Source: Bugula neritina (taxonomy: Eukaryota > Bryozoa > Gymnolaemata > Cheilostomatida > Bugulidae). From it: DNA of 64,000 nt. Below, one piece after another: positions 52,765-63,102 of this stretch (the first letter of the stretch is position 1; each line of letters opens with the position of its first letter). A model generated the notes under the pieces. It was not told where the DNA came from, searched no databases, and saw only the letters and a list, made by a program, of their open reading frames with translations. The translations under genes were made by a program, and so were the position numbers. Location: the NCBI GenBank assembly GCA_964035545.1, contig OZ037768.1:19323700-19387699 (forward strand). Direction: 5' to 3'.

Positions 52765-52930
52765 CTTAGGAACACGTCTACTCTTGACTGCATCAGCGTA
52801 TGAAAAGATCGAGCAACGTGGTTGGGGTGCGTGAGTAAGACTTTGTGCACCCGGCGGATGAATTTTGTTTCTATTTCCGCCGATACAAAAGTTGATATTT
52901 CCGTGGTGTTGACAACTTCCACATTTGCTC
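52765..52930 (-). other. Block conserved between pol and the third ORF
   Basis: Aligns with 24550-24720 of element 2 without gaps over most of its length. In element 2 it is an extension of the pol frame; in element 3 it lies one nucleotide out of the annotated pol frame, which ends at 53004. It also contains an inverted repeat (CGGCGGA and TCCGCCG, 52850-52881). It may be a Pol tail or an RNA element for expressing the third ORF. Confidence 0.5.
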
Positions 52931-53003
52931 GATACTTTTCTCGTACAGTTTTCCCTTAGACTTTCATACGCGCCGCTTTTAACGCAGTCGCATACGAAGT
53001 CCT

Positions 53004-56000
53004 TCAAATATGCGGGGGTTGCCTCGTACGCTGTCCCCTTTCTAGGGGGGGTGACACGCTCGCCGGTTCGTTAGCAGGGGCCTCTAATGGCGTCTCTACT
53101 TCACCGTTGGCGGTCACTTCTTCTTGTTCTCCGGATGGAGCCCCTCCCTCCGTGGGGTTTTGCACTTCCGGAACCGGCTCGGTTTCTGGAAGTGATGGAA
53201 TTAGACTTGGCGGCGGCGGACACGCTTCTGTTGGCAAAAGCTGTCGCTCTTCTCTCACCAAGTCTTCCTCCCGCGGTATGACCACTTCATATTCAGGTCC
53301 ATGCCGCCGTCGCCCGCGTGTTGTTGTCTGCCTCCTGGGCTCCAACAACGGGGGGGCTTCTCCCACTGCGTCGGGGCTAGCCCAATACGGCTTCAAGCGA
53401 GACTCATTCTGGATAGACACCTGTCCTGAGCGCTCAATCTTGTACGTATGGTTGGGCATAGCCTCGACGATCACATAGGGTCCCACGAACTTAGGCTGTA
53501 ACTTAGCCGCCTGTCCGCGACGCCTACGGTAATTGACCATCCACACCTTATCCCCTGTTTGGTAGAGGGGTGGTTCCTCGGAATCTTCGTGTCGCACCTT
53601 CCACTGCTGTTCGCGCAGTATATCGTGTGCGGCCTTCATCCGTTCCACTAGCTCACTGGCATACTCGTGAATCGAGTTGTCTAGCTCTGGAACGTGGTAA
53701 GTGAGATGGTCAGGTACCCGGGTCTCTCTCCCGAGCATCAAGAGGTTTGGGGTCTCACCAGTACTGGTGTGTGGGGTGCTACGGTATGCACGCATGACCT
53801 GCGGCAACACCGTGTCCCATTTCTCTTGACTGCGTCCAAGGAGAAGACTCCGGAGCGCATCACCTAGCATCCGGTTGTTGCGCTCCACCACCCCATTACC
53901 TTGGGGGTGATAGGGGGTGGTCCTGCTCTGATTTACTCCCCAGAGGCGGCAAAGGTCGCTCATCAGTTGAGACTGGAATTGAGCGCCTTGATCAGAGTGT
54001 ATCTGTTCGGGAAGACCGAAATAACAGAATACATGTTGGTCTAGTACCCTGGCCACTGTTGGGGCTGATGCATCTGGGATAGCCAGAGCATCCGCCCACC
54101 TAGTAAAGTGGTCGGTTAATACCAAGATCCAACTATTGCCTCTGGGGGTCAGGTCAACAGCTACCACTTGCCACGGCCTGCCAGCATATAGCCTCCGCCG
54201 TCCCGCTTCACCAGGGAGACGGCCATGCTTGCTGGCCTGGCAGATTTCGCACTGCTTTACTCTGAGCCGGACATCCCGCCCCATTTTGGGCCAATACCAC
54301 CGGAGTTGTAATTTGGAGATCACTCTCTTGACCCCTGCATGGGCCTGTTTGTGAGTGTCCCAGATTAACTCACGGCGTATGGCACTGGGGCAGACCACCC
54401 TTTTCCTCTCCGGGTGTCTGCCGTTGGCAGCTAGAGAGATGGTCAATAGACCATCCTGCCCGATCCTCAGCGAGTCCCAACGCTGGCAGAGTAGCCGGAA
54501 CTCGGCGCATCCCTGCCGTATGCGTTCCTCGTTGGGTCGTCGCCCGTCCTTTTTAGCCCGATATATGTCTGCCACTACCCCAGGCAACTCTTCTTGGAGC
54601 TTCTTCAGCTCCTGGACATTATCGGCCAATACAGGATTGGCGCGGAGGTTCTGTACAACCTCCGGGGACTCGTCAACCTCCTGCCTGAGTTGACCCTGGT
54701 CCCAGTCAAACGGTGCTCCGTGGTGAGCCAATGTCTCCAACTCGCATCGCGGGGGACCTCCGTCCCTCCTCTCGATGTTGAGACACTGTTTGCAACCTCT
54801 ATCAGGTCGGCGGCTCAAACCATCCGCATTGCTGTGTCTCTTGCCCGGTCGATGTTCGATCCGGTACGAGAATTCAGCTAGGATTTCGAGCCACCAGGCG
54901 ACCTGACTGGAGGGCTCTGCTCTCCTGCACAACCAGATCAGCGAGGCATGATCCGTACGCAGCCGGAACTTCCTGCCGTATAAGTATGGTCTGAAGTGCT
55001 TTACTGACTTAATTACTGCCAGCAGCTCCTTGCGGGTAGTGCAGTAATTTCGTTCAGCGGGTGAGAGAGACTTACTGTAGTAGGCTACTACTACCTCTCG
55101 GCCTTCCTGCACTTGAGACAGCACAGCGCCAACATTTTGGTCACTGGCGTCAGTGTCGAGGATGTACTCCAGAGTGGGGTCTGGGTAGGCCAAGATGGGC
55201 GCCGTTAGTAGGCAGCCCTTGAGGCGGTCGAACGCTCCTTGTTCGACTGGGGTCCACTGCCACGTCACTCCCTTTGCGGTGAGCCGGTTTAACGGCTGTG
55301 CTATGCCCGCAAAGTCTGGTATGTATTGCCTGTAATACCCTACCAGCCCCAAGAAAGCCCGGAGTCCGGTCAAGTCTTGGGGGGTGACCCAGTCTTCTAT
55401 CGCCCGTACCTTTTCGGGATCCGTTGCCACGCCGTTTCGACCGACAACGTGCCCCAGGTACTTGACCTCCGGCTGCAATAGAGCGCACTTGGAAGGTTTG
55501 AGCTTAAGACCGGCACCTCGGAGTCTCTCGAAGACCTCTTGCAGACGACGGACATGCGTCTCGAAGTCTGGGGAGATCACGATGACATCATCGAGGTAGA
55601 CCAGCAGTGTCTTCCAATGGAGCCCGCTAAGGACTTGTTCCATCAGCCTCTGGAAGGTGGCTGGGGCGGAGGTTAGCCCGAAAGGCAACACCTTCCACTT
55701 CCACAAACCGTCCCGTGTGATAAACGCCGCTTTCTCCTGGGCGTCGGGACTCAGAGGAACTTGCCAATAGCCACTCAGCAAGTCTAACATACTGAAGTAC
55801 TTGCTGCCGGCTAGGGCGTCCAATGACTCGTCAATACGAGGTAGAGGATAGGCGTCCTGTATGGTTACGCTATTGAGTTTGCGGTAATCCACACAGAACC
55901 GCCAACTGCCGTCTTTCTTCCAGACCAGTACGACCGGCGAGCTCCACGCACTATGGGCGGGCTCTATCAGTCCCCGGTCCAGAAGATCCCGTACTTGTCG

Positions 56001-56162
56001 GCTAACCTCCTTCTCTTTTGCCGGCCCCAGCCTACGTGTGGGTTGCCGGACAGGGACTGTCCCTGCAGTCAGCGGTATTTCGTGTCTGACAACTCCAGTC
56101 AGCCCCACGTCCTGATCTCCGCTGCTGAACACATCACCGTAGTCGCGTAGTAACTTCGCCAT
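53004..56162 (-). CDS. pol: Pol of element 3 (RT-RNase H-integrase)
   Basis: 1052 residues. RT motifs LDLLSGYWQ, LPFGLTSAPATFQ and YLDD are followed by RNase H (DTDASDQNVGAV, RTDHASL). Integrase has the HHCC finger (HKQAHAG, CEICQ), the catalytic D, D, E in AVDLTP, SDQGAQF and YHPQGNGVVER, and a GPY/F-type module (FVGPYVIVE). It lies in the same frame as the protease ORF upstream, separated by TAA-GCT before the ATG at 56162. The translation across that stop matches a continuous Ty3 polyprotein, so the TAA is either a nonsense mutation or bypassed. The C-terminus ends early because of a 1-nt shift relative to element 2. Confidence 0.92.
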   Translation of the reverse strand: MAKLLRDYGDVFSSGDQDVGLTGVVRHEIPLTAGTVPVRQPTRRLGPAKEKEVSRQVRDLLDRGLIEPAHSAWSSPVVLVWKKDGSWRFCVDYRKLNSVTIQDAYPLPRIDESLDALAGSKYFSMLDLLSGYWQVPLSPDAQEKAAFITRDGLWKWKVLPFGLTSAPATFQRLMEQVLSGLHWKTLLVYLDDVIVISPDFETHVRRLQEVFERLRGAGLKLKPSKCALLQPEVKYLGHVVGRNGVATDPEKVRAIEDWVTPQDLTGLRAFLGLVGYYRQYIPDFAGIAQPLNRLTAKGVTWQWTPVEQGAFDRLKGCLLTAPILAYPDPTLEYILDTDASDQNVGAVLSQVQEGREVVVAYYSKSLSPAERNYCTTRKELLAVIKSVKHFRPYLYGRKFRLRTDHASLIWLCRRAEPSSQVAWWLEILAEFSYRIEHRPGKRHSNADGLSRRPDRGCKQCLNIERRDGGPPRCELETLAHHGAPFDWDQGQLRQEVDESPEVVQNLRANPVLADNVQELKKLQEELPGVVADIYRAKKDGRRPNEERIRQGCAEFRLLCQRWDSLRIGQDGLLTISLAANGRHPERKRVVCPSAIRRELIWDTHKQAHAGVKRVISKLQLRWYWPKMGRDVRLRVKQCEICQASKHGRLPGEAGRRRLYAGRPWQVVAVDLTPRGNSWILVLTDHFTRWADALAIPDASAPTVARVLDQHVFCYFGLPEQIHSDQGAQFQSQLMSDLCRLWGVNQSRTTPYHPQGNGVVERNNRMLGDALRSLLLGRSQEKWDTVLPQVMRAYRSTPHTSTGETPNLLMLGRETRVPDHLTYHVPELDNSIHEYASELVERMKAAHDILREQQWKVRHEDSEEPPLYQTGDKVWMVNYRRRRGQAAKLQPKFVGPYVIVEAMPNHTYKIERSGQVSIQNESRLKPYWASPDAVGEAPPLLEPRRQTTTRGRRRHGPEYEVVIPREEDLVREERQLLPTEACPPPPSLIPSLPETEPVPEVQNPTEGGAPSGEQEEVTANGEVETPLEAPANEPASVSPPLERGQRTRQPPHI

Positions 56163-56165
56163 AGC

Positions 56166-57371
56166 TTAGCGTTCTTTGTTACTCGCGCAGCCGCCACAGG
56201 CTGTATCATACAACTCCCGGAGATGTGCTGGGACTGTTCCTCGCCCTTGAGTAGGGCACCGAGGGAATGCCTCCGTCGCATCACCCAGCGACGGGCCCAC
56301 GTCCCCCTCCTGAACAGAGTGAAAACGGCCCAGCATAGCCCCAGCCGGAAGCTTGACAGACTCGGTAAAGGGGTTGACGCACTGCACTAAGTTCTCCCCT
56401 TGCTCAGTCAGCTGATTCAGACTGCTGGCAAGTTGGATCTTTTCGTGCGCGCCTTCAACTACCCTGAGTCCAGAGATCCGGCTATTGTTCACCCTGCAGT
56501 GAATGGTAGCCCGGGAGCGGCCTGGTATGGTACGGTTGCGTACCACCTGCACACCTCCCACCGAAGAGCGGCCGAACTTGTCGACGCAGGCGAGTTCTCG
56601 CCCGGACATCATCATCGCAGATTTACTAAAATCGATGTGACATCCGTGCCGTTTTAGGAATGGCATCCCGAGGATGGCGTCCTCCTTGAGCTGACTGACG
56701 ATGAACGTCTCTTGGATCGTTTGATCACGGACTCGTCCCGCCAGCTCATTTATACCATAGAAGGGAAAGCACGACCCGTCAGCTAGGGTGCCATACTCCC
56801 CCTCGTATGGTTCCATCTCGCCCCTGACCCTAGCACTGAGGGTGTCGAAGAGTTGGCGGCTTAAGAGGTTCGTGGTACAGCCTGAATCAATGAGGAAAGT
56901 AACAGCTTTGCCTTCCAGTTTACTGGGCAAGAAATAGCTGTTCCCATGGGGCTGCACCTGAACTCTCTCTTCAGGCCTTACTCTCGCAGGGAGTACCTCC
57001 CTCGCTTTGGGTCGCGAAGGAGGTCTCTTGGGATGGTGGTAGGTGGGCCTCGGAGTTGCCGAGGCTAGATTTCCGGCTACTTTTGTTGGCTCCCATCCAG
57101 ATTCTTGGGCCGGTAGCCCTTCGAATCGATTGTGGAGGGGCATGGAAAAGGTAGCGGCGGGGCGGAGCCCCTTGCTGGTCCGTCGTGGCTGTTGCCACTG
57201 TTGGTTACCAGTACGCGGTGCCCGTCTGGGTGATCTGCGTTTCTTCTTCCCTGGAGGTTTCATCGTCGGCCCGCAGGAGGTGGGAACATCTGCGGGCCGC
57301 GGTAGTTTAACCCCGGAGTTAGGAAGGGACAGTACTTGCGGAAATGTCCTTGATTTCCGCATTCCCAGCAA
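56166..57371 (-). CDS. Protease ORF of element 3
   Basis: Open for 401 codons in the -1 frame relative to gag, overlapping gag by 112 nt. The aspartic protease motif LIDSGCTTNL (DSG instead of DTG) is near residue 165, followed by LADGSC and AILGMPFL. A linker leads into the RT region. Expected to be made as a Gag-Pro(-Pol) fusion by frameshifting at 57305-57311. It terminates at TAA 56166-56168. Confidence 0.87.
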   Translation of the reverse strand: MLGMRKSRTFPQVLSLPNSGVKLPRPADVPTSCGPTMKPPGKKKRRSPRRAPRTGNQQWQQPRRTSKGLRPAATFSMPLHNRFEGLPAQESGWEPTKVAGNLASATPRPTYHHPKRPPSRPKAREVLPARVRPEERVQVQPHGNSYFLPSKLEGKAVTFLIDSGCTTNLLSRQLFDTLSARVRGEMEPYEGEYGTLADGSCFPFYGINELAGRVRDQTIQETFIVSQLKEDAILGMPFLKRHGCHIDFSKSAMMMSGRELACVDKFGRSSVGGVQVVRNRTIPGRSRATIHCRVNNSRISGLRVVEGAHEKIQLASSLNQLTEQGENLVQCVNPFTESVKLPAGAMLGRFHSVQEGDVGPSLGDATEAFPRCPTQGRGTVPAHLRELYDTACGGCASNKER

Positions 57372-58213
57372 AAACTGACCGTTTCCCCCTGTGGCGGCGC
57401 CGGTGGCCGTACGGGCTCAGTGGCGGTACCTACTGGGGTTTGGGGTGTCAGTGTTGCTATCAGTTTGGCCAGCATGTCTGTCAGTTGAGTGACTTTCGAT
57501 GCTGTCGCCACTTGAGCCACGGCAGCCGTGGCGGAGGTTTCCTCCTCTCGTCCCGCTGCCGTGTCCGTGCGGTCTACCTCCACTTGACGGGAGCTCCCGC
57601 GACTTTTATGCATTTGACTTGCTAGGAGGTAAGCTTCCCTCTCAGTCAGAGCATCTTCAACGGTGGTGACTCCCCTAGCTAGAAACTGGTGATGGAGACC
57701 CAAATCGTCGACAGATGCTATGAAAGCGTCGAGGGTATACCTCTCGCGGTTGACTGGGGGCAAGTCGCTGTATGCGATCTGTGCCAGCTTCATGACCGCG
57801 GCGGCATGCTCCCGCAGCGGGGTGCGGGGATTACGCCGCAACCTCTGCAATCGGGCCCTGGCATCTGTAGCAGAGAGGCCGAAGCGGGCCCGCAGAGAAG
57901 CAAAGATACTATCGATGTCTACGCCCAGCCCATAAGGCTTGGCTTTGTCCATCAATGCCATTCTAAGCTTCAGCAGGGCCACCCTAGGGGGCCACTGGGC
58001 GACGTCCATTACGTCGCTAAACTCTTGGATGAATTGTTCCACCTCCTCTTCGCCCGTGAAGGTGGGCGCCTTTAACCGGTAGCGGTCTTCAGCTAGTTCT
58101 CGCGGAACCCTTCGCTCTTCTACTACATGGTTAACAGGCATTGTCTCTACAGCATTGTCTCTACGCTCACCTTCTACTGCCGGTGGTTGCGTTCCAGCAT
58201 TTTCAGTCTCCAT
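57260..58213 (-). CDS. gag: Gag of element 3
   Basis: 317 residues from an ATG at 58213. The capsid-like core shares AQWPPRVALLKLRMAL and FASLRARFG with element 2. One CCHC zinc knuckle, CWECGNQGHFRKYC, lies near residue 283. It ends 45 nt downstream of the slippery heptamer. Structural protein of the particle. Confidence 0.9.
   Translation of the reverse strand: METENAGTQPPAVEGERRDNAVETMPVNHVVEERRVPRELAEDRYRLKAPTFTGEEEVEQFIQEFSDVMDVAQWPPRVALLKLRMALMDKAKPYGLGVDIDSIFASLRARFGLSATDARARLQRLRRNPRTPLREHAAAVMKLAQIAYSDLPPVNRERYTLDAFIASVDDLGLHHQFLARGVTTVEDALTEREAYLLASQMHKSRGSSRQVEVDRTDTAAGREEETSATAAVAQVATASKVTQLTDMLAKLIATLTPQTPVGTATEPVRPPAPPQGETVSFCWECGNQGHFRKYCPFLTPGLNYRGPQMFPPPAGRR
57267..57311 (-). 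promoter_or_regulatory. -1 ribosomal frameshift signal (GUUAAAC and stem-loop)
   Basis: GTTAAAC at 57305-57311 is read G-TTA-AAC in gag and GTT-AAA-C in protease. A 5-nt spacer (TACCG) precedes a perfect 10-bp stem, CGGCCCGCAG with CTGCGGGCCG, around a 13-nt loop. GUUAAAC is a known functional heptamer (equine arteritis virus). The arrangement is kept in element 2. Confidence 0.82.
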
Positions 58214-58225
58214 CTTGGATGCACT

Positions 58226-58243
58226 ATCCCACTGCTGCCACCA
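58226..58243 (-). other. Primer binding site of element 3 (tRNA-Leu type)
   Basis: Element strand TGGTGGCAGCAGTGGGAT is complementary to a tRNA-Leu 3' end, one base different from element 2. It is 1 nt inside the 5' LTR. Confidence 0.85.
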
Positions 58244-58244
58244 C

Positions 58245-58553
58245 TGTTATATTTTTCAGAATTAGGGTTGATATGCAATCCAGAGAGTCTAATTACTTGT
58301 TATAGAACTGCACCAGGATAAGTCGAGTGAACGAGTATATATTTTAAACACACTGATACATTACAAAAACGATACAAATACATTTGACAATTCACACATC
58401 TAGACTATTCAGCACTCTAACTTCGACTGACTAACAGCGGGAAAACTATTACTGCTACTAACTAATCCGAAGCCGCTAATTGGCTATCCATTGTTCCGGG
58501 TCAATTACACGACCCTATATACTGTGCTGCTGGTAGCTCCACGAGCCACCACA
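58245..58553 (-). repeat. 5' LTR of element 3
   Basis: 309 bp identical by eye to 51328-51636, followed by ATAT. Confidence 0.93.
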
Positions 58554-61142
58554 ATATCATCATAGGCACTGTATAAGTTGGAGACAAATCATTCACACTC
58601 TAAGTATGTTTCATCTGATAATGGGGACCAATCATCAGAACCTAAAGACAGATTATAGCTGCCCTTTTCAAGTACCTCCAAAGCACGCTTTTTAGATATT
58701 CGGAAAACAGAACTTACTGAGTCACAACCTGTAAGTGCATGGAGTGATAACATATTCTTGAGAACTTTTTGTGGAATTTTTTTAGCCAATTCTGAAAGAG
58801 ATATATATCTTTTGTGACTCCCCATTCCAACAAAGATTACTACATCTTTATTAGCCTGCTCAGGTAAAACATTACTAAGATGATGTTAAGCGCAATAATA
58901 GCAACACCGGTATCTACTGATCTTATTACTACCAAATCGTAATCACTCAGTGCATCAGCTGCGTGAAGGATTAATCTCGTGTCTGCTTCATCATGATTGG
59001 ATTTCAATTTGTTACAATTGTAACGATAATGGTTTTGCAGAACACAGACTTCTTTGATGCTGCACACTAAAAATGTACCAGCTGGAATTTTCTCAATATG
59101 TCTACTCCATGCACCTTCACTATGTAATCTACCAACTCATTTTTGTTGTGAATATTGCTCAGAAAAGCACCCCAGTTTTTAGGAACAGGCACGTTGTTAT
59201 GAATAATGGAAATAGAGCACATCTATTGGGCACCCTGTCTAATACGCTCTTGTGCTTTAATTGATGTTTCAGAATACACGTCAAACACCACATCAACCTT
59301 GTATATCCTTTGCCACATTCAAGAAATATTTCCAGCATCTTCAGAGCATAGTTATAAAAAGTGCCTGATGCTTTTGTCGAGTGAAGTATGCACATATCAT
59401 CAATAATGATCGATTTGTTGGTGGACAGTTGACTATCATCATTGGAGACCCTGTTTCCAAGATATTTCTGTTCCAAAATATGCATTAGTTGCGATTTGCA
59501 TGTTTTTCTCATCTGTCCGTTTTCAGTAAATAGAGCAAGAGGAATGGGACCAATTTCTTTCTCTAGAACTGTTTGAAAATCTACTTCTCGGCTTTTGGCA
59601 CTTGTGAGAAGTTTAGCAAATGATATTTTAGGAACATTTGGTTTAATGGCCGGTTGAAGTGATTGAGCCATAAAGTCAAAGGAAGGGATTTGAAGCCGGT
59701 GAAAAGCAGTATAAAATGCTTTTATTGCATTCAAAAGTCTATCTTGGATAAACTTTTGAGCCGTTTCTGCTCCCTGAGCCATAGCAGTCACTATTGACAA
59801 GGAGGTCTCCGCATCGGGACTTACTCCAGTAGCAATATTAAGAAGTTCAGGTGAATTATTGCTAAACAACTTATCAAACTGCTGTAATGTAAAAAGAATT
59901 GCTTGTATATCAATCTCATCCTTCATAGTTGTAATGATTGTGTCTTCCTTGTGTAGTGTTGATGACTGTGAGGCTATTTGGCAAAAATCCTTTTGCAAAG
60001 AAAGCAGTTGGGCTCTGATATGACTAGTTAAGAACCATTTTGTCCGAGCTTTTTCGTGGTTGCTAATGCCAATAATACCTCCAGATGTTTTACTGTCTCG
60101 GTTCAAAGTTTGCTCCAAGACCTGATCTGGAGCCATACCTGCAATTCTTTTTCCTGTCCTGTTTACGGTGAATGAACCCTTTGCAAACATTCCATAAACT
60201 TCTGGAGCAGATTCAGAGAAATTTAGCATATCAATAAGGTATATAGGCAGCAACCTCGAGTAGTTTGTGCGATCATACGCAAAAAATACTGGTAGCATTG
60301 CCTGCATACTGTCCAAATATAACTGCCAGTTGCCACTACGCTCAGCTCAAATAAATCCCCACATGGCTTCTACTGCAGGAAGGTAGGAATTCCAGAACAG
60401 TGAAAGGTTAGATTTTAATTTAGTATCAGAATCAAACTTTTTTATAGCAGTAGCAACCTTATCTGCGACAGTGGTCCATTCACGTAAGTTATCATCAATA
60501 GAAATATTATGAGAATCTGATCGGTCAAACTGATCATTTTCTTGAAGCCATTCCGAAAGAGATTTTAGTTTCTGCCTTGATATTGCATCATATACAAAAT
60601 CTTGTGTGCCCGTACACCTCTGTTATAATGCTTACCATATAGCACCTGTTTTACTGTAACTTCAGAATATATATCACTGTGCACAAGAACTTGGGCGAGG
60701 CCGCTTGATTTTACCATTTTGCCAAGTGCTGCCATGTAATTCATCAAGATATGAAAACCGCCCATTCGAATTATTGTGTTTGAAAATTCAGTTGGTTTGT
60801 TCTATTGACTCTCTTTGGCAATCTTGTAGATAGTTTAGTCAAATGTAATTAATGAATGTTTCTTTAGCTGCAGAAGGATTGTATAAATTGTTGATGGATC
60901 TGTTGATGGTGCATTAATCATTGGGCAATTTACCCAATGACTGATCTTTTATTATCTTCTGCGGCAACCAAATTTCTTACATTAAAGCTACTCCAGCGGG
61001 GCAGTTATGTGTAGAAGGATTTATATCCAATTGAAATAGTTTGATTGGGGCAAGTCTTGCCAATAGCCATGCTGTATTTAGATTACATGAATCCTCAAGT
61101 GACTTTTTCATATTCAGCAATGTCTCTTGACTAAGTTTTGTG
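58554..61142 (-). pseudogene. PIN/FEN-like plus CXC family pseudogene, main body
   Basis: Reading from 61142 down, frames give MKKSLEDSCNLNTAWLLARL, then NTIIRMGGFHI and NYMAALGK, YNRGVRAHK, GNWQLYLDSMQAMLP, TLNRDSKTSGG, a long open stretch (60316-59159), HDEADTRLILHAA, VVIRSVDTGV and LHALTGCDSVSS. This is a multicopy animal family of unknown function. Its E-A-D motif, D-T-x-V strand and GCDSVSS/KKRALEVL segment recall FEN/XPG-type PIN nucleases (my inference; the usual DTDV reads DTGV here). Lesions: N-terminus cut at the right arm, frameshifts near 60600 and 59300, a TGA at 60347-60349, TAG near 59235, another break near 59070, and element 3. Non-functional. Confidence 0.7.
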
Positions 61143-62280
61143 ATAAAATATGATTTTGAGAGCAACGCAGATGTGATTTTAACAGCATGTAAATTCAAAA
61201 AAGCAGGCTGTAAGAGTAAAGCATGCAAATGCTTTGGTTTATGTGAATGTTTCGATTGCAACAATAAAAGTGGCCAGTCTTCTTTTTCAAACAAAGAGCC
61301 TGATTATGATGATGATGGCAACAAACACAGTTCTGATGAAGAATTATGATCTATTTAATTTGGTATATAAACGCTAGAGATAATAAAACTTTGTAATAAA
61401 GCTTGATCTATTGTGAATTAAAATTTAAATACTATCTTATTTATAAATAAATACAATTAAAATGTCTACCAATATCTAATATAAAAGAGCATAGTAATTG
61501 CCTGTGATGGTGAAATCATAATATTACTTTTTTATGAACCATATTTTATATTACTATACTTATGGATAAAAAAAATCGAATATTAGTGGTCTGTTAATTA
61601 TTTCTGACACTCAATTTATACAGTAAATATTTAATATTAATACTTAATAGTATTGATCGTAATCAATTATTCGAAATAAGTCAATAAGCTTATATAAATA
61701 CACTAAGAATAGATTTTTATCATGCTGATGTTGTTCCTATCAACAAAGAGCAATATTATTGGGTAGAAATGCAATAATAATTTATTTGTCATGGTTGGGA
61801 AAAAAGTTATATAGTTCAGAATGTGATGAAAACTAGAGAGCATTATCAGAACACAATAGAGTATTTTCATACCAAAAATCAATATTCTAAATGCTAGAAC
61901 AGAAAAGTAGCAGTTTAGAGAATATCTGGTATATGCAAAAAAGTAGTTTGTCATATTATAGGCTCCGCCCACTTTTTTATTTTTGGTCAAAACTTTTGTT
62001 AGAGAAAGTTTCATATGTGTACAACATTTCTTGAAAATATTTTTAATGTCAAACCTATAAAACTACTCAGAAAATTAAATATTTAGAGTTCCATAGTCCC
62101 CCTTTGAAAAATGCTGAACCCCTGTATATCCACCCCTCTCACGAGTGAACCCTCCAGAGATACAAAAAAGGTACTCGTAGATCTGAGATCAGTAGAATGT
62201 TGGCTTTGCAGTGATATATAGCAGCAAAGGTTAGTATTGATGTGCTCCACCCGCCCATTTGTGCATGTTGGCACCCCCAC
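61143..62280 (-). repeat. Right inverted arm
   Basis: 1138 bp, inverted copy of 49971-51130. Its CXC-coding stretch (plus strand 61143-61349) lacks 24 bp, removing two Cys, relative to the left arm. Confidence 0.85.
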
Positions 62281-62282
62281 TA

Positions 62283-63102
62283 TTAGCTGATAAATGTATT
62301 AGATGAAGGTTAAAGTTCCAATTGGTGAAGGGGTGTGTTATATAAACTGTGTTACTATGTTACTAAGTTGGGATATTTCTGTGCTGTTATAAATGTATTG
62401 AGTCATGTCTGTCACTTGTTTATTATAAATATAATACTTGAGATAAAACAGTCTCATGCTACATGTATTATAAATTTAGATTTATGCTTTATGCAGCATG
62501 TGAACTGTGGAATGCATCATATAATTAATACAATACATGTAATTTGAGATAAACATTATCATGTGATAGAATGTAGTCTAGAGTTATATTGGCTATTTCT
62601 CAATACTCAGGGTGGGTCACCTGACAGCCCACTAAGCTATGTTATGCAGCTGTCTCCCTGACACAGTATAGAATACATTATATGGCTGTGTAGAAAATGT
62701 GTAGCTTCCCCCTATTAAAGCTGTCTTTTCATTGTTTTTGAAACTCCACATATGACAGGTTTTAGAAGAGATGAAACATTGAGGCTTATATAACGGGGTA
62801 GATATTTTCTATAATAAAACATTTTTAAACCAGCCCACTACGCTGTGCTATGCACTATGGGTTTAGACTTTAGATGGAGGCAGTGATTAGACAGCTCACA
62901 AGTTACAACGCATGTGATATTATTGTGATTGGTCAACTAATGTTATAATTCAACAAATCAGTGATTAGTCAACAACACGTGACACAATAAACGCATGCTC
63001 CATCGTCTGAGGTCAATTCCGCTTCCATAGTTCCTGCTTTCTACAGCTAGTAGCCTCGTAAAAACTGAAAGCAAAAGTGTTTCTAGATTTCTTCAACTCA
63101 CA
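62283..63102. other. Upstream region of the RING/B-box gene
   Basis: AT-rich and non-coding; presumably holds the promoter and 5' UTR of the downstream gene. No clear element is identified. Confidence 0.4.

Larger units (their letters stand above)
51328..58553 (-). mobile_element. Ty3/gypsy LTR retrotransposon, element 3 (7.2 kb, near-complete)
   Basis: Minus-strand element with 309-bp LTRs that appear identical, bounded by TG and CA and flanked by the 4-bp duplication ATAT (51324-51327, 58554-58557). It carries a tRNA-Leu primer site, gag, a -1 frameshift signal, protease, RT-RNase H-integrase, a zinc-finger third ORF, and a polypurine tract. It belongs to the same family as element 2. It is much richer in GC than the host DNA. 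It interrupts the PIN/CXC pseudogene. Confidence 0.95.
49971..62280. mobile_element. Candidate foldback DNA transposon with 1.15-kb inverted arms
   Basis: 49971-51130 and 61143-62280 are inverted copies, roughly 95% identical by eye. Both start from the outer end GTGGGGGTGCCAACATG, and both are flanked by TA (49969-49970 and 62281-62282). Without element 3 the unit is about 5.1 kb. It encloses one decayed minus-strand gene whose C-terminal Cys-rich part lies within the left arm and is copied in the right arm. A simple inverted duplication of host DNA is the alternative; the sharp ends and TA flanks favour a mobile element. Confidence 0.5.
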
